A stretch of 64,000 nucleotides of DNA from Rhizobium sp. CCGE531 (GCF_003627795.1 NZ_CP032684.1:1775001-1839000), one strand, 5' to 3'. Shown: positions 56,601-64,000, numbered from the stretch's first letter. Translations and numbers: made by a program. The notes: generated from the letters alone by a model not told the origin.

Positions 56601-57002
56601 CAAATCCATCTGAACTTCGCGGCGCTGTTTTCGCCCATAGTCGACAACCCGATCAATGCCGACCGGTGACGGCTCGGCGGGGCGAGCTGGATCGATTGCC
56701 GGCACAGGCGCATCATCTGGATCGTCGCCAAGTTCGACATGTCCAATCTCGTGCGCAACAAGGAAAGCTCTTTCGAACAAAGAACCAACGTTCTCATGAA
56801 GGATCAGGTCGTCGGCGGCTATGAGGGTCGCGCGACCGCCGTTGAGCACAGCCGCACCTGCCGCAGTAGGCTCAATGTCGATCCCCCGTCGCTTTGCCTC
56901 GGCGACAACCAAGTCATATGGTGACCAGGGATCGACTCCGGATTCGACCAGATGAGCGTGAAGCTCGGCGGCGACTTGCCTGGCAAGCTCCACGCTTTCC
57001 AT
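53601..57002 (-). CDS. Fusion: IrrE-type metallopeptidase, UvrD helicase and degenerate RecB-like nuclease
   Basis: A 1133-residue fusion. Residues 1-180: ImmA/IrrE zinc peptidase with LVAHEIGHVELG (His84, Glu85, His88) and MDLFARELLLP. Residues 200-880: SF1 helicase with LLEAGPGTGKTQTLVARV (Walker A ~216-223), TFSNKAAGEMAERI, VLVDEYQDVNRSS, VVGDAKQSIYRFRGA, LMTIHGAKGLEFEAVHI and LFYVALSRARNRLFLY. C-terminal 200 residues: RecB-like fold with iron-sulphur-type cysteines (YESCPRRFFY and FTCPNCPAFFICG), but where D-Y-K is expected the text is VRRIGTGHM, so the nuclease site looks lost. A protease joined to a helicase suggests regulated activation, as ImmA/IrrE peptidases cleave repressors. Confidence 0.83.
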   Translation of the reverse strand: MESVELARQVAAELHAHLVESGVDPWSPYDLVVAEAKRRGIDIEPTAAGAAVLNGGRATLIAADDLILHENVGSLFERAFLVAHEIGHVELGDDPDDAPVPAIDPARPAEPSPVGIDRVVDYGRKQRREVQMDLFARELLLPRNVARALHIDEGLSAAEISTKLGAPFEVVAQQLFDALLLPPVPSTTEAAHAARSLNPLQAAAAAHRGEAYLLEAGPGTGKTQTLVARVEGLLEDGVDPRRILLLTFSNKAAGEMAERIARKRPEAAAAMWIGTFHAFGLDIIRRFYAELGLPKDPRMMDRTEAVELLEEEFPRLRLSHYRNLYDPTQIIADMLVAVSRAKDEVVDADTYAVLADAMLSKASDPEAREAAERAVEVARVYAAYEQLKRNSNCVDFGDLVALPVQLLEKDAPIRATLQAQYDHVLVDEYQDVNRSSVRLLSAIRPDGDNLWVVGDAKQSIYRFRGASSFNMTRFGKEDFAGGKRGRLKRNYRSVPEITTSFSNFAMKMRAGDADSGLDAERGVNGHPPELHTVRRAEEQQVALAEVIEELRREGHAYRDQVVLCTGNEKLSRIGQDLERLGVPVLFLGSLFERGEVKDLLALLSILVDRRAMGLVRIACWPDFAMSFADVAAVFAYLRATDPAPASWLQSLASIPELSEAGRRALGNLAVALDGFGDAASPWTILATLLLDRTQITARLGASSDLGDRTRGIAIWQFLNFVRVQPSGRGLPVTRLLDRVRRLVRLGDDRDLRQLPAAAQHLDGVRLMTIHGAKGLEFEAVHILGLNSDTIPRTPQAPPCPAPTGMITGADGSALDAFRAGQAEEQECLFYVALSRARNRLFLYAPTEKSNGHNRPLSPFLDRLGTTLMRRTIMPARPLPPAPDAQSVEMIVDGRLRFSGPQIALYESCPRRFFYTHVLQVGGRRTTTAFMQLHEAVRSVVGAVVASGLSLSERELQDRAEAAFVSQGLSDHGYRAEFLDLAMAMLRFFLSSRAGAVFEVRTAVSLIVGGEEILVEPDEVLVRPDGVRAVRRIGTGHMRSTEGKDVGAAALILAVKQAFPGAVAELVHLSDIEAHPLSLSDRELSGRRDKLAKFLGEIRGGRFPATVSSFTCPNCPAFFICGSTPQGPLKKKFA

Positions 57003-57003
57003 A

Positions 57004-57588
57004 TCACTCGGCCTGTATCAGAAGCTCGGCCCGCTTCTCATCGGAGACGCCAGCGTCGATCAGAACTCTCTCGAAGGATACTTGCTCGCCCGCGCTCGGC
57101 TTGCCATCCGCCTTATAGCTGCGAGCTGCGGACAACGGTGCCGTTCCCCAGGACATCTGCAGTTGGGAAAGTGAGCAGCGCATCGCCTCTGCCAGCCTCC
57201 CGAGGAACCTATTCGGAATACTCAGCAGTGACACCCGCCGTTCACGCAACGCGGTGATGACCTGGCGCGGGACATCCAGGTGGTGAGCAACAGCGCGCCA
57301 ATCGTCGGCTGTCAGAGCCGCAAAAGGATCTGGTCCGGCCGCTGGCGCTGGTAAAGCCTTCGCGTGTTGCGACCAGGCGGCGTCGATCAGCTCCTTATCC
57401 GCGGCGGAGAGCGGTGCGTCATCTTCCGAAGTTTCACGGCTCAACTCGCGCGACAAGTCAACGAGTTCGGCGGCGTGTTCCGGATAAAGCCGCAGGTAGC
57501 GCTCGAGGGTCGAGCGATCTGGCTCGCTTTCGACTGCGAATGCATCAAGCACGGCCTCACGAGAGGGGCGTTCGCCAGCCGGGCTCAT
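57004..57588 (-). CDS. Hypothetical protein coupled to sigma-like gene
   Basis: A 194-residue protein with YLRLYPEHAAELVDLSREL near residue 30-48 and a possible helix-turn-helix around WRAVAHHLDVPRQVITALRE (residues ~97-116), followed by RFLGRLAEAMRCSLSQL. This looks like a divergent regulator of the XRE kind but I do not recognise a named family. It overlaps the upstream gene (ATGA) and ends one base before the IrrE/UvrD gene, so it is a fixed member of the operon and could be the target of the IrrE-type peptidase. Confidence 0.65.
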   Translation of the reverse strand: MSPAGERPSREAVLDAFAVESEPDRSTLERYLRLYPEHAAELVDLSRELSRETSEDDAPLSAADKELIDAAWSQHAKALPAPAAGPDPFAALTADDWRAVAHHLDVPRQVITALRERRVSLLSIPNRFLGRLAEAMRCSLSQLQMSWGTAPLSAARSYKADGKPSAGEQVSFERVLIDAGVSDEKRAELLIQAE

Positions 57589-58436
57589 TGCTGTTCCCCG
57601 TCAGTCAGAGCCAACCGCAATGCTGCAATCGCTTTGTCGCGATAAGTCCGGATCGTCTTTTCGGAGCGGCCCAATGCTTTGGAGATGGTCATGACGTCTG
57701 GCTCCTTGGAATCTATGGGAAAGCCCTCTTTCAGCATGTGTATGATCCTGATTTGTTCTGGTGGTAGAGCTTCAATCGCCGCATCCAGACGCGACCGGTA
57801 AAACGGCTCGTCGATTTCCGGTGCGGCAAAAGGATCATAGACGCCGGCGGCTCTTTCCACCTCCGCGGTCGGTTCACCGCTCTCCTCGTCGTATTCGATA
57901 GATTGGGATCTGTTCTCGTCTCGCCAAGCCTGTTCCTGAGCATCGCGTCGCAAGCTAGCAACAGCGCCATCGAACCGGACTTCGAAATAGTCGAGTTGGT
58001 CGACATATGATGCGCGGTCCGCAGAAAGCATTTCTACGAAGCGGCTGAAGACTTTGTCACGGACCACGCTGCGCGTCAGCGATTCAGTCTTTCCGTCGGA
58101 GCTTTCCGATTTAGGCACGCTGCGAAGCACCCGCTCCATGAGAATACGATAGAGCCCCTCGAACCAGGTCTCGTTATTGTCGTGACGGCTTGCGCGAATG
58201 AAATGCACAAGGCACTCGCTCGGAACGTAGCCTGGGTCGGAGCGCTTCGTGATTGCGGCTCGGCTGATGAGCTCGCTGCGCGGGAGGACCGCCAGTTCGC
58301 CGATGAAGGCCTCTATCTTCGGGTCCCTTTTGTAGAGTTCGCCGTTGAGACTTCGTTTGCGTAGTGGGACCACGACTGCCTCCGCAGCCCCGCATGCCTC
58401 GTGTACCATATCGGGAGCTTTCTCCAGCTGGTTCAT
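57585..58436 (-). CDS. Sigma-70 region 4-like DNA-binding protein
   Basis: A 283-residue protein. The C-terminal 65 residues read DAAIEALPPEQIRIIHMLKEG then ISKALGRSEKTIRTYRDKAIAALR, a region-4/LuxR-type helix-turn-helix as in ECF sigma factors. The N-terminal two thirds (helical, charged) have no clear region 2, so it may be a sigma-like activator rather than a full sigma factor. ATG at 58436 preferred over a GTG at 58451. First of a tight group with the 194-residue protein and the IrrE/UvrD fusion; a likely regulator of the island. Confidence 0.65.
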   Translation of the reverse strand: MNQLEKAPDMVHEACGAAEAVVVPLRKRSLNGELYKRDPKIEAFIGELAVLPRSELISRAAITKRSDPGYVPSECLVHFIRASRHDNNETWFEGLYRILMERVLRSVPKSESSDGKTESLTRSVVRDKVFSRFVEMLSADRASYVDQLDYFEVRFDGAVASLRRDAQEQAWRDENRSQSIEYDEESGEPTAEVERAAGVYDPFAAPEIDEPFYRSRLDAAIEALPPEQIRIIHMLKEGFPIDSKEPDVMTISKALGRSEKTIRTYRDKAIAALRLALTDGEQQ

Positions 58437-58567
58437 CGTGCCGCCCCGCACGCTCTCGTTCCGGCGCGCGTGTGGGTGCGTGCATCATCGAGCATTGCGT
58501 CCCCATGAGGAGGATTGTGAAAGATCATGCCATGCACTGTTTTATCCTCCAACGCATCGCTCAGGTG

Positions 58568-59101
58568 CTAGCCGCCAATCACATCTACGAGCGCGGCAGA
58601 TTGCCCTGGCTTACCATGAAGCCAAACCTCGACACGTGGCCTCACTTCCAACCGGTCAGCAATTTCCCGTACGAGTCGCTCAGGATATAAGCCATAGAAC
58701 AAATACAACCCGCGTTCATAGCCAACTTCGGTCTGGAATACTGAGAGCGTGACCAGATCCTTTGCGATCCCGCGCGGATTTTTTACCGCGTTGTCCCCCG
58801 GCTTCACTTCAATCACAGCATGGTTTCGCCCCATGTATCCCGGGACGTGCACAAGCAGGTCAGGAATCGACATGTCTGCACCAAGTCTATGAAGTATAGG
58901 GTGGCCGCGCTTGTCTACTTCGCCATTAAGTACGAAATCGGTTTGGTCCTGCGTCGGCCACTGTATTCTGAGCTGGTGGTAAAGTTCGTAGCAGTAAACG
59001 CGCTCTCCGTAGATTGGCCCCCCGCCGTCAACTGGCAAGCTGAAGAAGTGCGATTCGATTCGTCCAGTGGCTGTGGCAATTATTTCATCAAGTTGCTGCA
59101 T
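58568..59101 (-). CDS. Small PD-(D/E)XK-like protein
   Basis: A 177-residue protein. The segment SIPDLLVHVPGYMGRNHAVIEVKPG near residues 76-100 (quoted in part: PDLLVH, then AVIEVK) has the PD...E-x-K arrangement of restriction-type nucleases, with YELYHQLR as a preceding helix. Length is that of a bare nuclease fold. It lies between the sigma-like gene and the divergent type IIG gene. Function not known; possibly a stand-alone endonuclease. Confidence 0.6.
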   Translation of the reverse strand: MQQLDEIIATATGRIESHFFSLPVDGGGPIYGERVYCYELYHQLRIQWPTQDQTDFVLNGEVDKRGHPILHRLGADMSIPDLLVHVPGYMGRNHAVIEVKPGDNAVKNPRGIAKDLVTLSVFQTEVGYERGLYLFYGLYPERLVREIADRLEVRPRVEVWLHGKPGQSAALVDVIGG

Positions 59102-59401
59102 ATGGTTTCACCAAAAGCCGTCGTCGGTTCTTGGAGTTACGCATAGCTGACAACTAGGGACAGTCCGTTGCAACTCCAAGGACGCAAAAAGCAAGCTACC
59201 GTCCGCCACCGGATTGCGAAAAAGTATGAAGGTGCTGCATTGCGTCCGCGCTCGATCGGAAGGCGTTGAGCGAACCTCAGAATTTCGGCTTGCACCCGGA
59301 TAAGCGGGGGATAGCACCGGATAAGGATCAATAAGGCGCGCACGAATCCTTCACTTAGGCTATCGATTATCGAGCAGAAGATTGATTGGGCAGAAGAGTT
59401 A
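59102..59401. other. Divergent intergenic region
   Basis: Three hundred bases between the PD-(D/E)XK-like gene (minus) and the type IIG gene (plus). A short direct repeat CCGGATAA occurs at about 59296 and 59319 with GCGGGGGATAG between; possible operator pair for the plus-strand gene. No small gene is convincing. Confidence 0.35.
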
Positions 59402-62400
59402 ATGATCGAAAGTGTCTTTCAGGGCAGTCTTTTTACCAGCGATTTTCTTACGCAGTCGATTGTCGGTAATGCGGACTGGAAAAGTGTCAATGATCATGAC
59501 GTAGACGCGTTGGCGGCAGACTTAGTTGCCGCTTTCTCGTCCTTTCCAATTGGGCAGACGCCTAACGAAACCCGAACTGAAGACGATTTGATCTGGCCCA
59601 TTCTCCGGCGGTTGGGCTGGAGTCACGCTATGCGCCAGCAAAACCTGACCGTCAAAGGCAGGGATGATGTGCCGGATGGCCTGCTGTTTGCCGATGCGGC
59701 AACGAAGACCCAAGCAGATCGCTTTCCCGAAGAGTGGAGGCGTTATCAATTTGGCCTCGCAATAGTTGAATCGAAACGCTGGCGCCGACCGCTCGATCGC
59801 CAATCGGGCCGGCGGGGTGAGGAGCTTGCGCCATCAACACAGATGCTCCGCTACCTGCGGCGTGTTGACGATTTGACAACTGGCAACCTACGGTGGGGCA
59901 TTCTCACGAACGGCGGAAGGTGGCGACTTTATTACTCCGGCGCCCGATCGGTCTCCGAGCAGTTCTTCGAAATTGACCTTGCTGCCCTTCTTGGAATCCC
60001 AGGGTCTGGCGACAACCCTGTCGTGCTTGATAGCGAATTACGCCGGCATGCTCTTCGAGTTTTCGCTTTGGTGTTTCGAAGGGAAGCGTTTCTGCCTTCC
60101 GCGACCGATCCGCGGACTTTCCATTTTCGCGCCCTCGAAGAAGGCAAATTCTACGAAGAGCGCGTCGCTGCCGACCTGTCGAACCTGGTATTCGACCATA
60201 TCTATCCATTGTTGGCGCGTTCAATAGCCAACAGCGCAGCGGATGCCCCGCTGCAGGATGTACGAGAAGCGGCACTGATCCTTCTCTATCGGCTGCTATT
60301 TATCCTCTATGCGGAGGACCGTAACCTGCTCCCTGTAAACGATCGTCGATATGACGACTATGGATTGCGCGATCGTGTTCGGCTCGATGTCGGCGACCGC
60401 AAAGACAGGGGTGACACCTTCTCGACGACGGCAGCACGCTACTGGTCCGTGCTCGACGATTTGTGCCGCGCTATTGATGAAGGTGACTCGTCAATCGGGC
60501 TACCACCATACAATGGCGGCCTATTCGATTCCGAACGCACTCCACTGTTACGCCGGGTGCGCCTTTCCGATTCCATAATTGCGGAGGTGATCGACAAGCT
60601 CTCCTTCGAGAGAACTGACGGCGCCCGCAAGTATATCAACTATCGTGACTTAACGGTGCAACAGCTCGGCTCGATTTACGAACGGCTCCTCGAACATGAG
60701 GTCATCAGGGACGGCGACGTCGTCAATATCCGCCCCAACATATTCGCACGTAAGAGTTCAGGCAGCTACTACACGCCAGATGATCTTGTTGCTCTCATTA
60801 TCCGCGAGACCCTGGAGCCGTTGATCGAAGCGCGTCTGACCGCGTTTCGGGAGAAGGCCCAAGAGTTGGCAGCAACGGACCAGGACGAAGGACGCAAGCT
60901 GGGCATCCTAAGGCGGTTCGACCCGGCTGAGAAATTGCTCGATCTCAAAATCTGCGATCCGGCCATGGGCTCAGGGCACTTTCTGGTGAGCCTTGTCGAC
61001 TACATGGCCGATCAGGTCATCACCGCCATGGCCGAGACCGAAACTATCGTCGAGTGGGCAGACTATATCTCACCGCTCGCCGACCGGATCGAAGGCATCC
61101 GCAGCACGATTCTCGGCCACGCGGAAGAGCGTAGATGGACCGTCAATCCTGAACAGCTCGATGATCGTCACATCATCCGCCGCATGGTCCTCAAGCGGAG
61201 TGTCTACGGTGTCGACAAGAACCAGATGGCCGTAGAGCTTGCTAAGGTCGCACTTTGGCTGCACAGCTTCACGGTAGGCGCGCCGCTGTCGTTCCTCGAC
61301 CACCATCTTCGCTGCGGCGATAGCCTTTTCGGTTCTTGGGTCAAAACCGGCATCGAAAAAGCCAAGGCGTATGGTAGCCCGCTACTGCTTCATGAGCCGG
61401 TTAAGACGGCGCTTGGGTCAGCGGCCTCGATGCAGACCATCGAAGGCCTACCGGATGCGGAGATCGCAGAAGCGCACCGCTCGCAGGAAATCTTCGAAGG
61501 CGTCCAGGTGATGACGGCGCCGCTGAACGCGTTCCTTTCGTTGCTTCATGCGATTGAATGGCAGGACTTGAAAGGGAAGGACAACGCGAAGGCAATCCAA
61601 GGCTTTTTCGACGGCTCTTTCGGAGACCCCGTTGAGATAGCGCTTGGCAGACGAAAGCCGCAGGTCCGCGACGACTATGGTCGGCGATTCGTCGAGATAC
61701 TTGCCGCAGCTCGCGAACTGATCACCGAAGAACGCTTTCTCCACTGGCAAGTAGCGTTTCCGGGCGTATGGGGAGACTGGGCAAACGACGGTCTAGCTGG
61801 CGGGTTCGACGCGATTATCGGGAATCCGCCGTGGGACCGAATGAAATTGCAGCAGGTCGAGTGGTTTGCCGCACGTCGACGCGAAGTCGCGCTGGCTCAG
61901 AAGGCGGCAGACCGTAAGAAAATGGTTGCGGAGCTGGAAGGCACCGGTGATCCGCTTACGGCAGACTTCAAGAAAGCCAGTGCGCGTGCTGAGATGGCTG
62001 TCAAGATCGCTCGTAAGTCAGGTAACTATCCACTATTGTCAGGCGGCGACGTGAATATTTATTCGTTGTTCGTTGAACGGGCTCTGTCGCTCGTCAAAGA
62101 CAGCGGGATGGTGGGCCTTCTCACGCCTATCGGAATTGGAGCGGACAAGACCGCTGCAGAATTTTTCTCATTTATAAGTGAATCTAAGCGAGTCAAAGCG
62201 TTTTTGTCATTTGAGAACAAGAGTGGGTGGTTGTTTCGGGATGTACACCACGAAGATCAGCCTACAATAATAGTATTGAGCGGCGGCGAGCGATTATTCG
62301 AGAAATTCAAATACGCTGTCAAATTGACGGAGTTGCCAGAGGATGGGTCTTCTCGCCTTTCATATATTGATAGTGAAGACTGCCGCCGCGTAAATCCGAA

Positions 62401-63469
62401 CACTGGTACCGTGCCGATTTATCGTGCTTCTCAATCGGGCGATCTGCTTAGTCAAATTTATGCTCGCCTTCCGATTCTGGTTGAGCGTGAGGGCAATACG
62501 GAAATCAAAGTCTGGCCAGTGAAATATGCCACGATGTTTCACATGACTAGCGCTTCAGGTCTGTTTCGCACAAAGCAGGAATTGATTGAGAATGAAGGCG
62601 GCTATCCCTTAGGCGGGCAAGTTTACGGAACCTCTTCAGGTAAATGGTTGCCTCTGTTCGAGGGGAAAATGATATCAAATTTCAATCACCGCTACGCCGG
62701 TGTGCGGGCAAACAGCGGCAGCGTCAGCGGACAGGGCGTGGCTGTTCACTCAAGCGTGAAGGAATTGCAAGATCCTGATTTTGTCCCGGAGCCGCGATAC
62801 TGGGTTGCCGAGTCCAAGATGAAATTTGCGGAAGAGTATGTTCTAGCGTTCAATGATGTATGCAATACCAACAACAAAAGGAGCCTAATTGCCGCTCTCG
62901 TGCCGCGCAGCGGATATGGGAATAAGCTGCCGATTTTGGCGCCAGTCGGAGATTTTGGTGCTTCTGACGCTGCGCTACTCCTGGGAAATCTTTGTTCAAT
63001 AGTATGCGACTTCACAGCTCGCCAGAAAATTCAAAGTAGGAATCTTAACAAGTATATTCTTGAACAACTTCCTGTTGTTCCCTCCCCTTGGTATCAAGAC
63101 GTGATGTTCGGCGATAAAACCGCGGGGCAGATTGTGCGGGAAGCTGTATTAGAATTAACCTACACAGCGTACAATATGGCGTCATTCGCTCGTGACTTAG
63201 GGCATGTCAATGAGTCCGGCGAAACGCAGCGGCCGTTCGCATGGAACGAGGAAAGACGGCTTAAGCTAAGGGCGAAGTTAGATGCCGTTTTCTTCCACCT
63301 ATATGGCATCAAGGACCGTGATGATGTTCGTTACATCTATTCCACCTTTCCAACGCTGGAACGCGCGGAGAAGGAGGCTTATCAGGGCCGATATCGATCT
63401 CGCGAACTTTGCTTGGCTTACATGAACGCGCTCGTCGCCGGCGACCCAGATGCGGACATAGCGCTATGA
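59402..63469 (+). CDS. Type IIG-like restriction enzyme/adenine methyltransferase (Eco57I class)
   Basis: A 1355-residue single-chain restriction-modification type protein. Residues ~60-130 hold a nuclease site: DVPDGLLF with Asp92 and AIVESKRW with Glu123 and Lys125. The gamma-class N6-adenine methyltransferase domain has motif I CDPAMGSGHFLV near residue 519 and motif IV IIGNPPWDRMK near 807. GVDKNQMAVELAKVALWLH is also present. The following ~350 residues (from about base 62150) form the probable target-recognition region and have visibly lower GC than the rest. It should both methylate and cut; BREX PglX is the main alternative for such large methylases, but no BREX partner genes are here and the N-terminal nuclease site is present. 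Confidence 0.82.
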   Translation: MIESVFQGSLFTSDFLTQSIVGNADWKSVNDHDVDALAADLVAAFSSFPIGQTPNETRTEDDLIWPILRRLGWSHAMRQQNLTVKGRDDVPDGLLFADAATKTQADRFPEEWRRYQFGLAIVESKRWRRPLDRQSGRRGEELAPSTQMLRYLRRVDDLTTGNLRWGILTNGGRWRLYYSGARSVSEQFFEIDLAALLGIPGSGDNPVVLDSELRRHALRVFALVFRREAFLPSATDPRTFHFRALEEGKFYEERVAADLSNLVFDHIYPLLARSIANSAADAPLQDVREAALILLYRLLFILYAEDRNLLPVNDRRYDDYGLRDRVRLDVGDRKDRGDTFSTTAARYWSVLDDLCRAIDEGDSSIGLPPYNGGLFDSERTPLLRRVRLSDSIIAEVIDKLSFERTDGARKYINYRDLTVQQLGSIYERLLEHEVIRDGDVVNIRPNIFARKSSGSYYTPDDLVALIIRETLEPLIEARLTAFREKAQELAATDQDEGRKLGILRRFDPAEKLLDLKICDPAMGSGHFLVSLVDYMADQVITAMAETETIVEWADYISPLADRIEGIRSTILGHAEERRWTVNPEQLDDRHIIRRMVLKRSVYGVDKNQMAVELAKVALWLHSFTVGAPLSFLDHHLRCGDSLFGSWVKTGIEKAKAYGSPLLLHEPVKTALGSAASMQTIEGLPDAEIAEAHRSQEIFEGVQVMTAPLNAFLSLLHAIEWQDLKGKDNAKAIQGFFDGSFGDPVEIALGRRKPQVRDDYGRRFVEILAAARELITEERFLHWQVAFPGVWGDWANDGLAGGFDAIIGNPPWDRMKLQQVEWFAARRREVALAQKAADRKKMVAELEGTGDPLTADFKKASARAEMAVKIARKSGNYPLLSGGDVNIYSLFVERALSLVKDSGMVGLLTPIGIGADKTAAEFFSFISESKRVKAFLSFENKSGWLFRDVHHEDQPTIIVLSGGERLFEKFKYAVKLTELPEDGSSRLSYIDSEDCRRVNPNTGTVPIYRASQSGDLLSQIYARLPILVEREGNTEIKVWPVKYATMFHMTSASGLFRTKQELIENEGGYPLGGQVYGTSSGKWLPLFEGKMISNFNHRYAGVRANSGSVSGQGVAVHSSVKELQDPDFVPEPRYWVAESKMKFAEEYVLAFNDVCNTNNKRSLIAALVPRSGYGNKLPILAPVGDFGASDAALLLGNLCSIVCDFTARQKIQSRNLNKYILEQLPVVPSPWYQDVMFGDKTAGQIVREAVLELTYTAYNMASFARDLGHVNESGETQRPFAWNEERRLKLRAKLDAVFFHLYGIKDRDDVRYIYSTFPTLERAEKEAYQGRYRSRELCLAYMNALVAGDPDADIAL

Positions 63470-63834
63470 GCAAGCCAATAAAGGCGAGAGCCTTCAATGC
63501 GCTGAAGTCGAAACGACCATCTGTCGTCGATCCAACTACCGTCAAGACTATTGATGCCTGATCGCGGCATCGATGAGCCTGCCAACGCTGGCCGATTACG
63601 CCGCGAGTCTTGCCAAACGCAGTTCGACCAAACACAGGGATCGTTGGTTGCGAGCCATCGCAACCAACGATCCCTGTGAGCCCTTCGAAGCACCCGCCAC
63701 GGAGGCTTGCTTTTTCGGAGCCGTTCTTCAGCGATTGGTATGCGGCGTCCACGCCCCATCGATTTTTCAGTTGCAGTGATCTGAGGTTGATCTACGGGCC
63801 GTCAAATGAGCTCACCGAAGAGTACCTGACGAGC
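63470..63834. other. Spacer between the type IIG gene and IS66 fragment
   Basis: About 365 bases. Contains the perfect hairpin described separately and only small overlapping frames on both strands that run through it; none has a family signature. Confidence 0.4.
63633..63678. repeat. Perfect inverted repeat, 21-base arms and 4-base loop
   Basis: Arms 63633-63653 (CACAGGGATCG...) and 63658-63678 (...CGATCCCTGTG) are fully complementary around the loop GCCA. It could act as a bidirectional terminator (no T-run follows), a recombination or replication site, or be a small palindromic repeat unit. Confidence 0.9.
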
Positions 63835-64000
63835 TCATTGTGAGGCCTTGATGCGGGCGGCGTAGGCCCAGGGCATGAGGGCATCGATGTCTTTTGCTAG
63901 GTGGCCGTTTGCGAGGCTGACGAAGAGATCGCACAGATAGGCGTAGGGTTCAACGCTGTTCATTTTACAAGTGCCGATCAGGCTGGCAAACCGGGCCCAG
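63835..64000 (-). CDS. tnpC: IS66 family TnpC transposase, C-terminus, continues off window
   Basis: The minus strand reads WARFASLIGTCKMNSVEPYAYL, then LANGHLAKDIDALMPWAYA and a stop (63835-63837). This is the C-terminal end of an IS66 TnpC (compare LLMPWNF and ALMPWNYAA in the other two). Only about 54 codons are visible. It is a third IS66 lineage, different from elements A and B. Confidence 0.85.
   Translation of the reverse strand, partial: WARFASLIGTCKMNSVEPYAYLCDLFVSLANGHLAKDIDALMPWAYAARIKASQ

Noticed and set aside
59402..63469. BREX pglX
   Set aside because: No brxA/B/C, pglZ or brxL genes in the window, and the N-terminal PD...E-x-K site points to a type IIG enzyme.

Overview
The window looks like accessory DNA (an integrative conjugative element, symbiosis island or large plasmid) of an alphaproteobacterium of the Hyphomicrobiales (Rhizobium, Sinorhizobium or Mesorhizobium type). 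The evidence is the Agrobacterium-type ornithine cyclodeaminase, the trbBCDEJKLFGI conjugation operon ending in a DUF2274 gene, rhizobial-style IS66 and IS110 elements, and high-GC coding with compact ATGA start/stop overlaps. No rRNA, tRNA, CRISPR array or replication gene was seen. The exact species cannot be fixed from the sequence alone.

Left part (1-14.8 kb), amino-acid catabolism. A GntR/UTRA regulator and a truncated M24 peptidase-like gene face a five-gene run: a polar-amino-acid ABC importer (EhuB-like binding protein, two permeases, ATPase) and an AceE-like thiamine-diphosphate enzyme. A second M24 paralogue follows. A reversed MmgE/PrpD gene comes next, and then an ocd-ctlX-ddaH operon. 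That operon could take (methyl)arginine through citrulline and ornithine to proline. A LysR gene closes the block.

Middle part (14.8-28.8 kb), scrambled DNA between two copies of the start of a trb operon. The first copy (trbB-trbC') is decayed; the second leads into the intact operon. Between them lie a PRMT-like methyltransferase, a tyrosine-recombinase relic, and a three-level nest of insertion sequences: IS66-B inside IS66-A inside an IS110 transposase, with both 8-bp target duplications still perfect. After the nest comes a three-gene cluster made of a PduX-like GHMP kinase, a PLP-enzyme/GNAT fusion and a second GntR, paralogous to the first.

Conjugation (28.85-38.64 kb). trbB, C, D, E, J, K, L, F, G, I and a DUF2274 gene form one plus-strand operon for a P-type type IV secretion apparatus. 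No relaxase or coupling protein is in the window.

Defence-like island (38.7-63.5 kb). A 20-kb minus-strand run holds, from its promoter end, a PD-(D/E)XK-like orphan, a sigma-region-4-like protein, a small unknown protein, an IrrE-peptidase/UvrD-helicase fusion, a multi-ubiquitin protein, an E1-like ThiF protein, a DUF6527 Cys-rich protein, an AddB/AddA-like nuclease-helicase pair, DUF6361, a phospholipase-D-like nuclease and a Snf2-like helicase. Opposite it lies a 1355-residue type IIG-like restriction-methylase. The joining of a ubiquitin-like conjugation set to three helicases and several nucleases in one run is the most interesting feature here. The window ends in another IS66 transposase.
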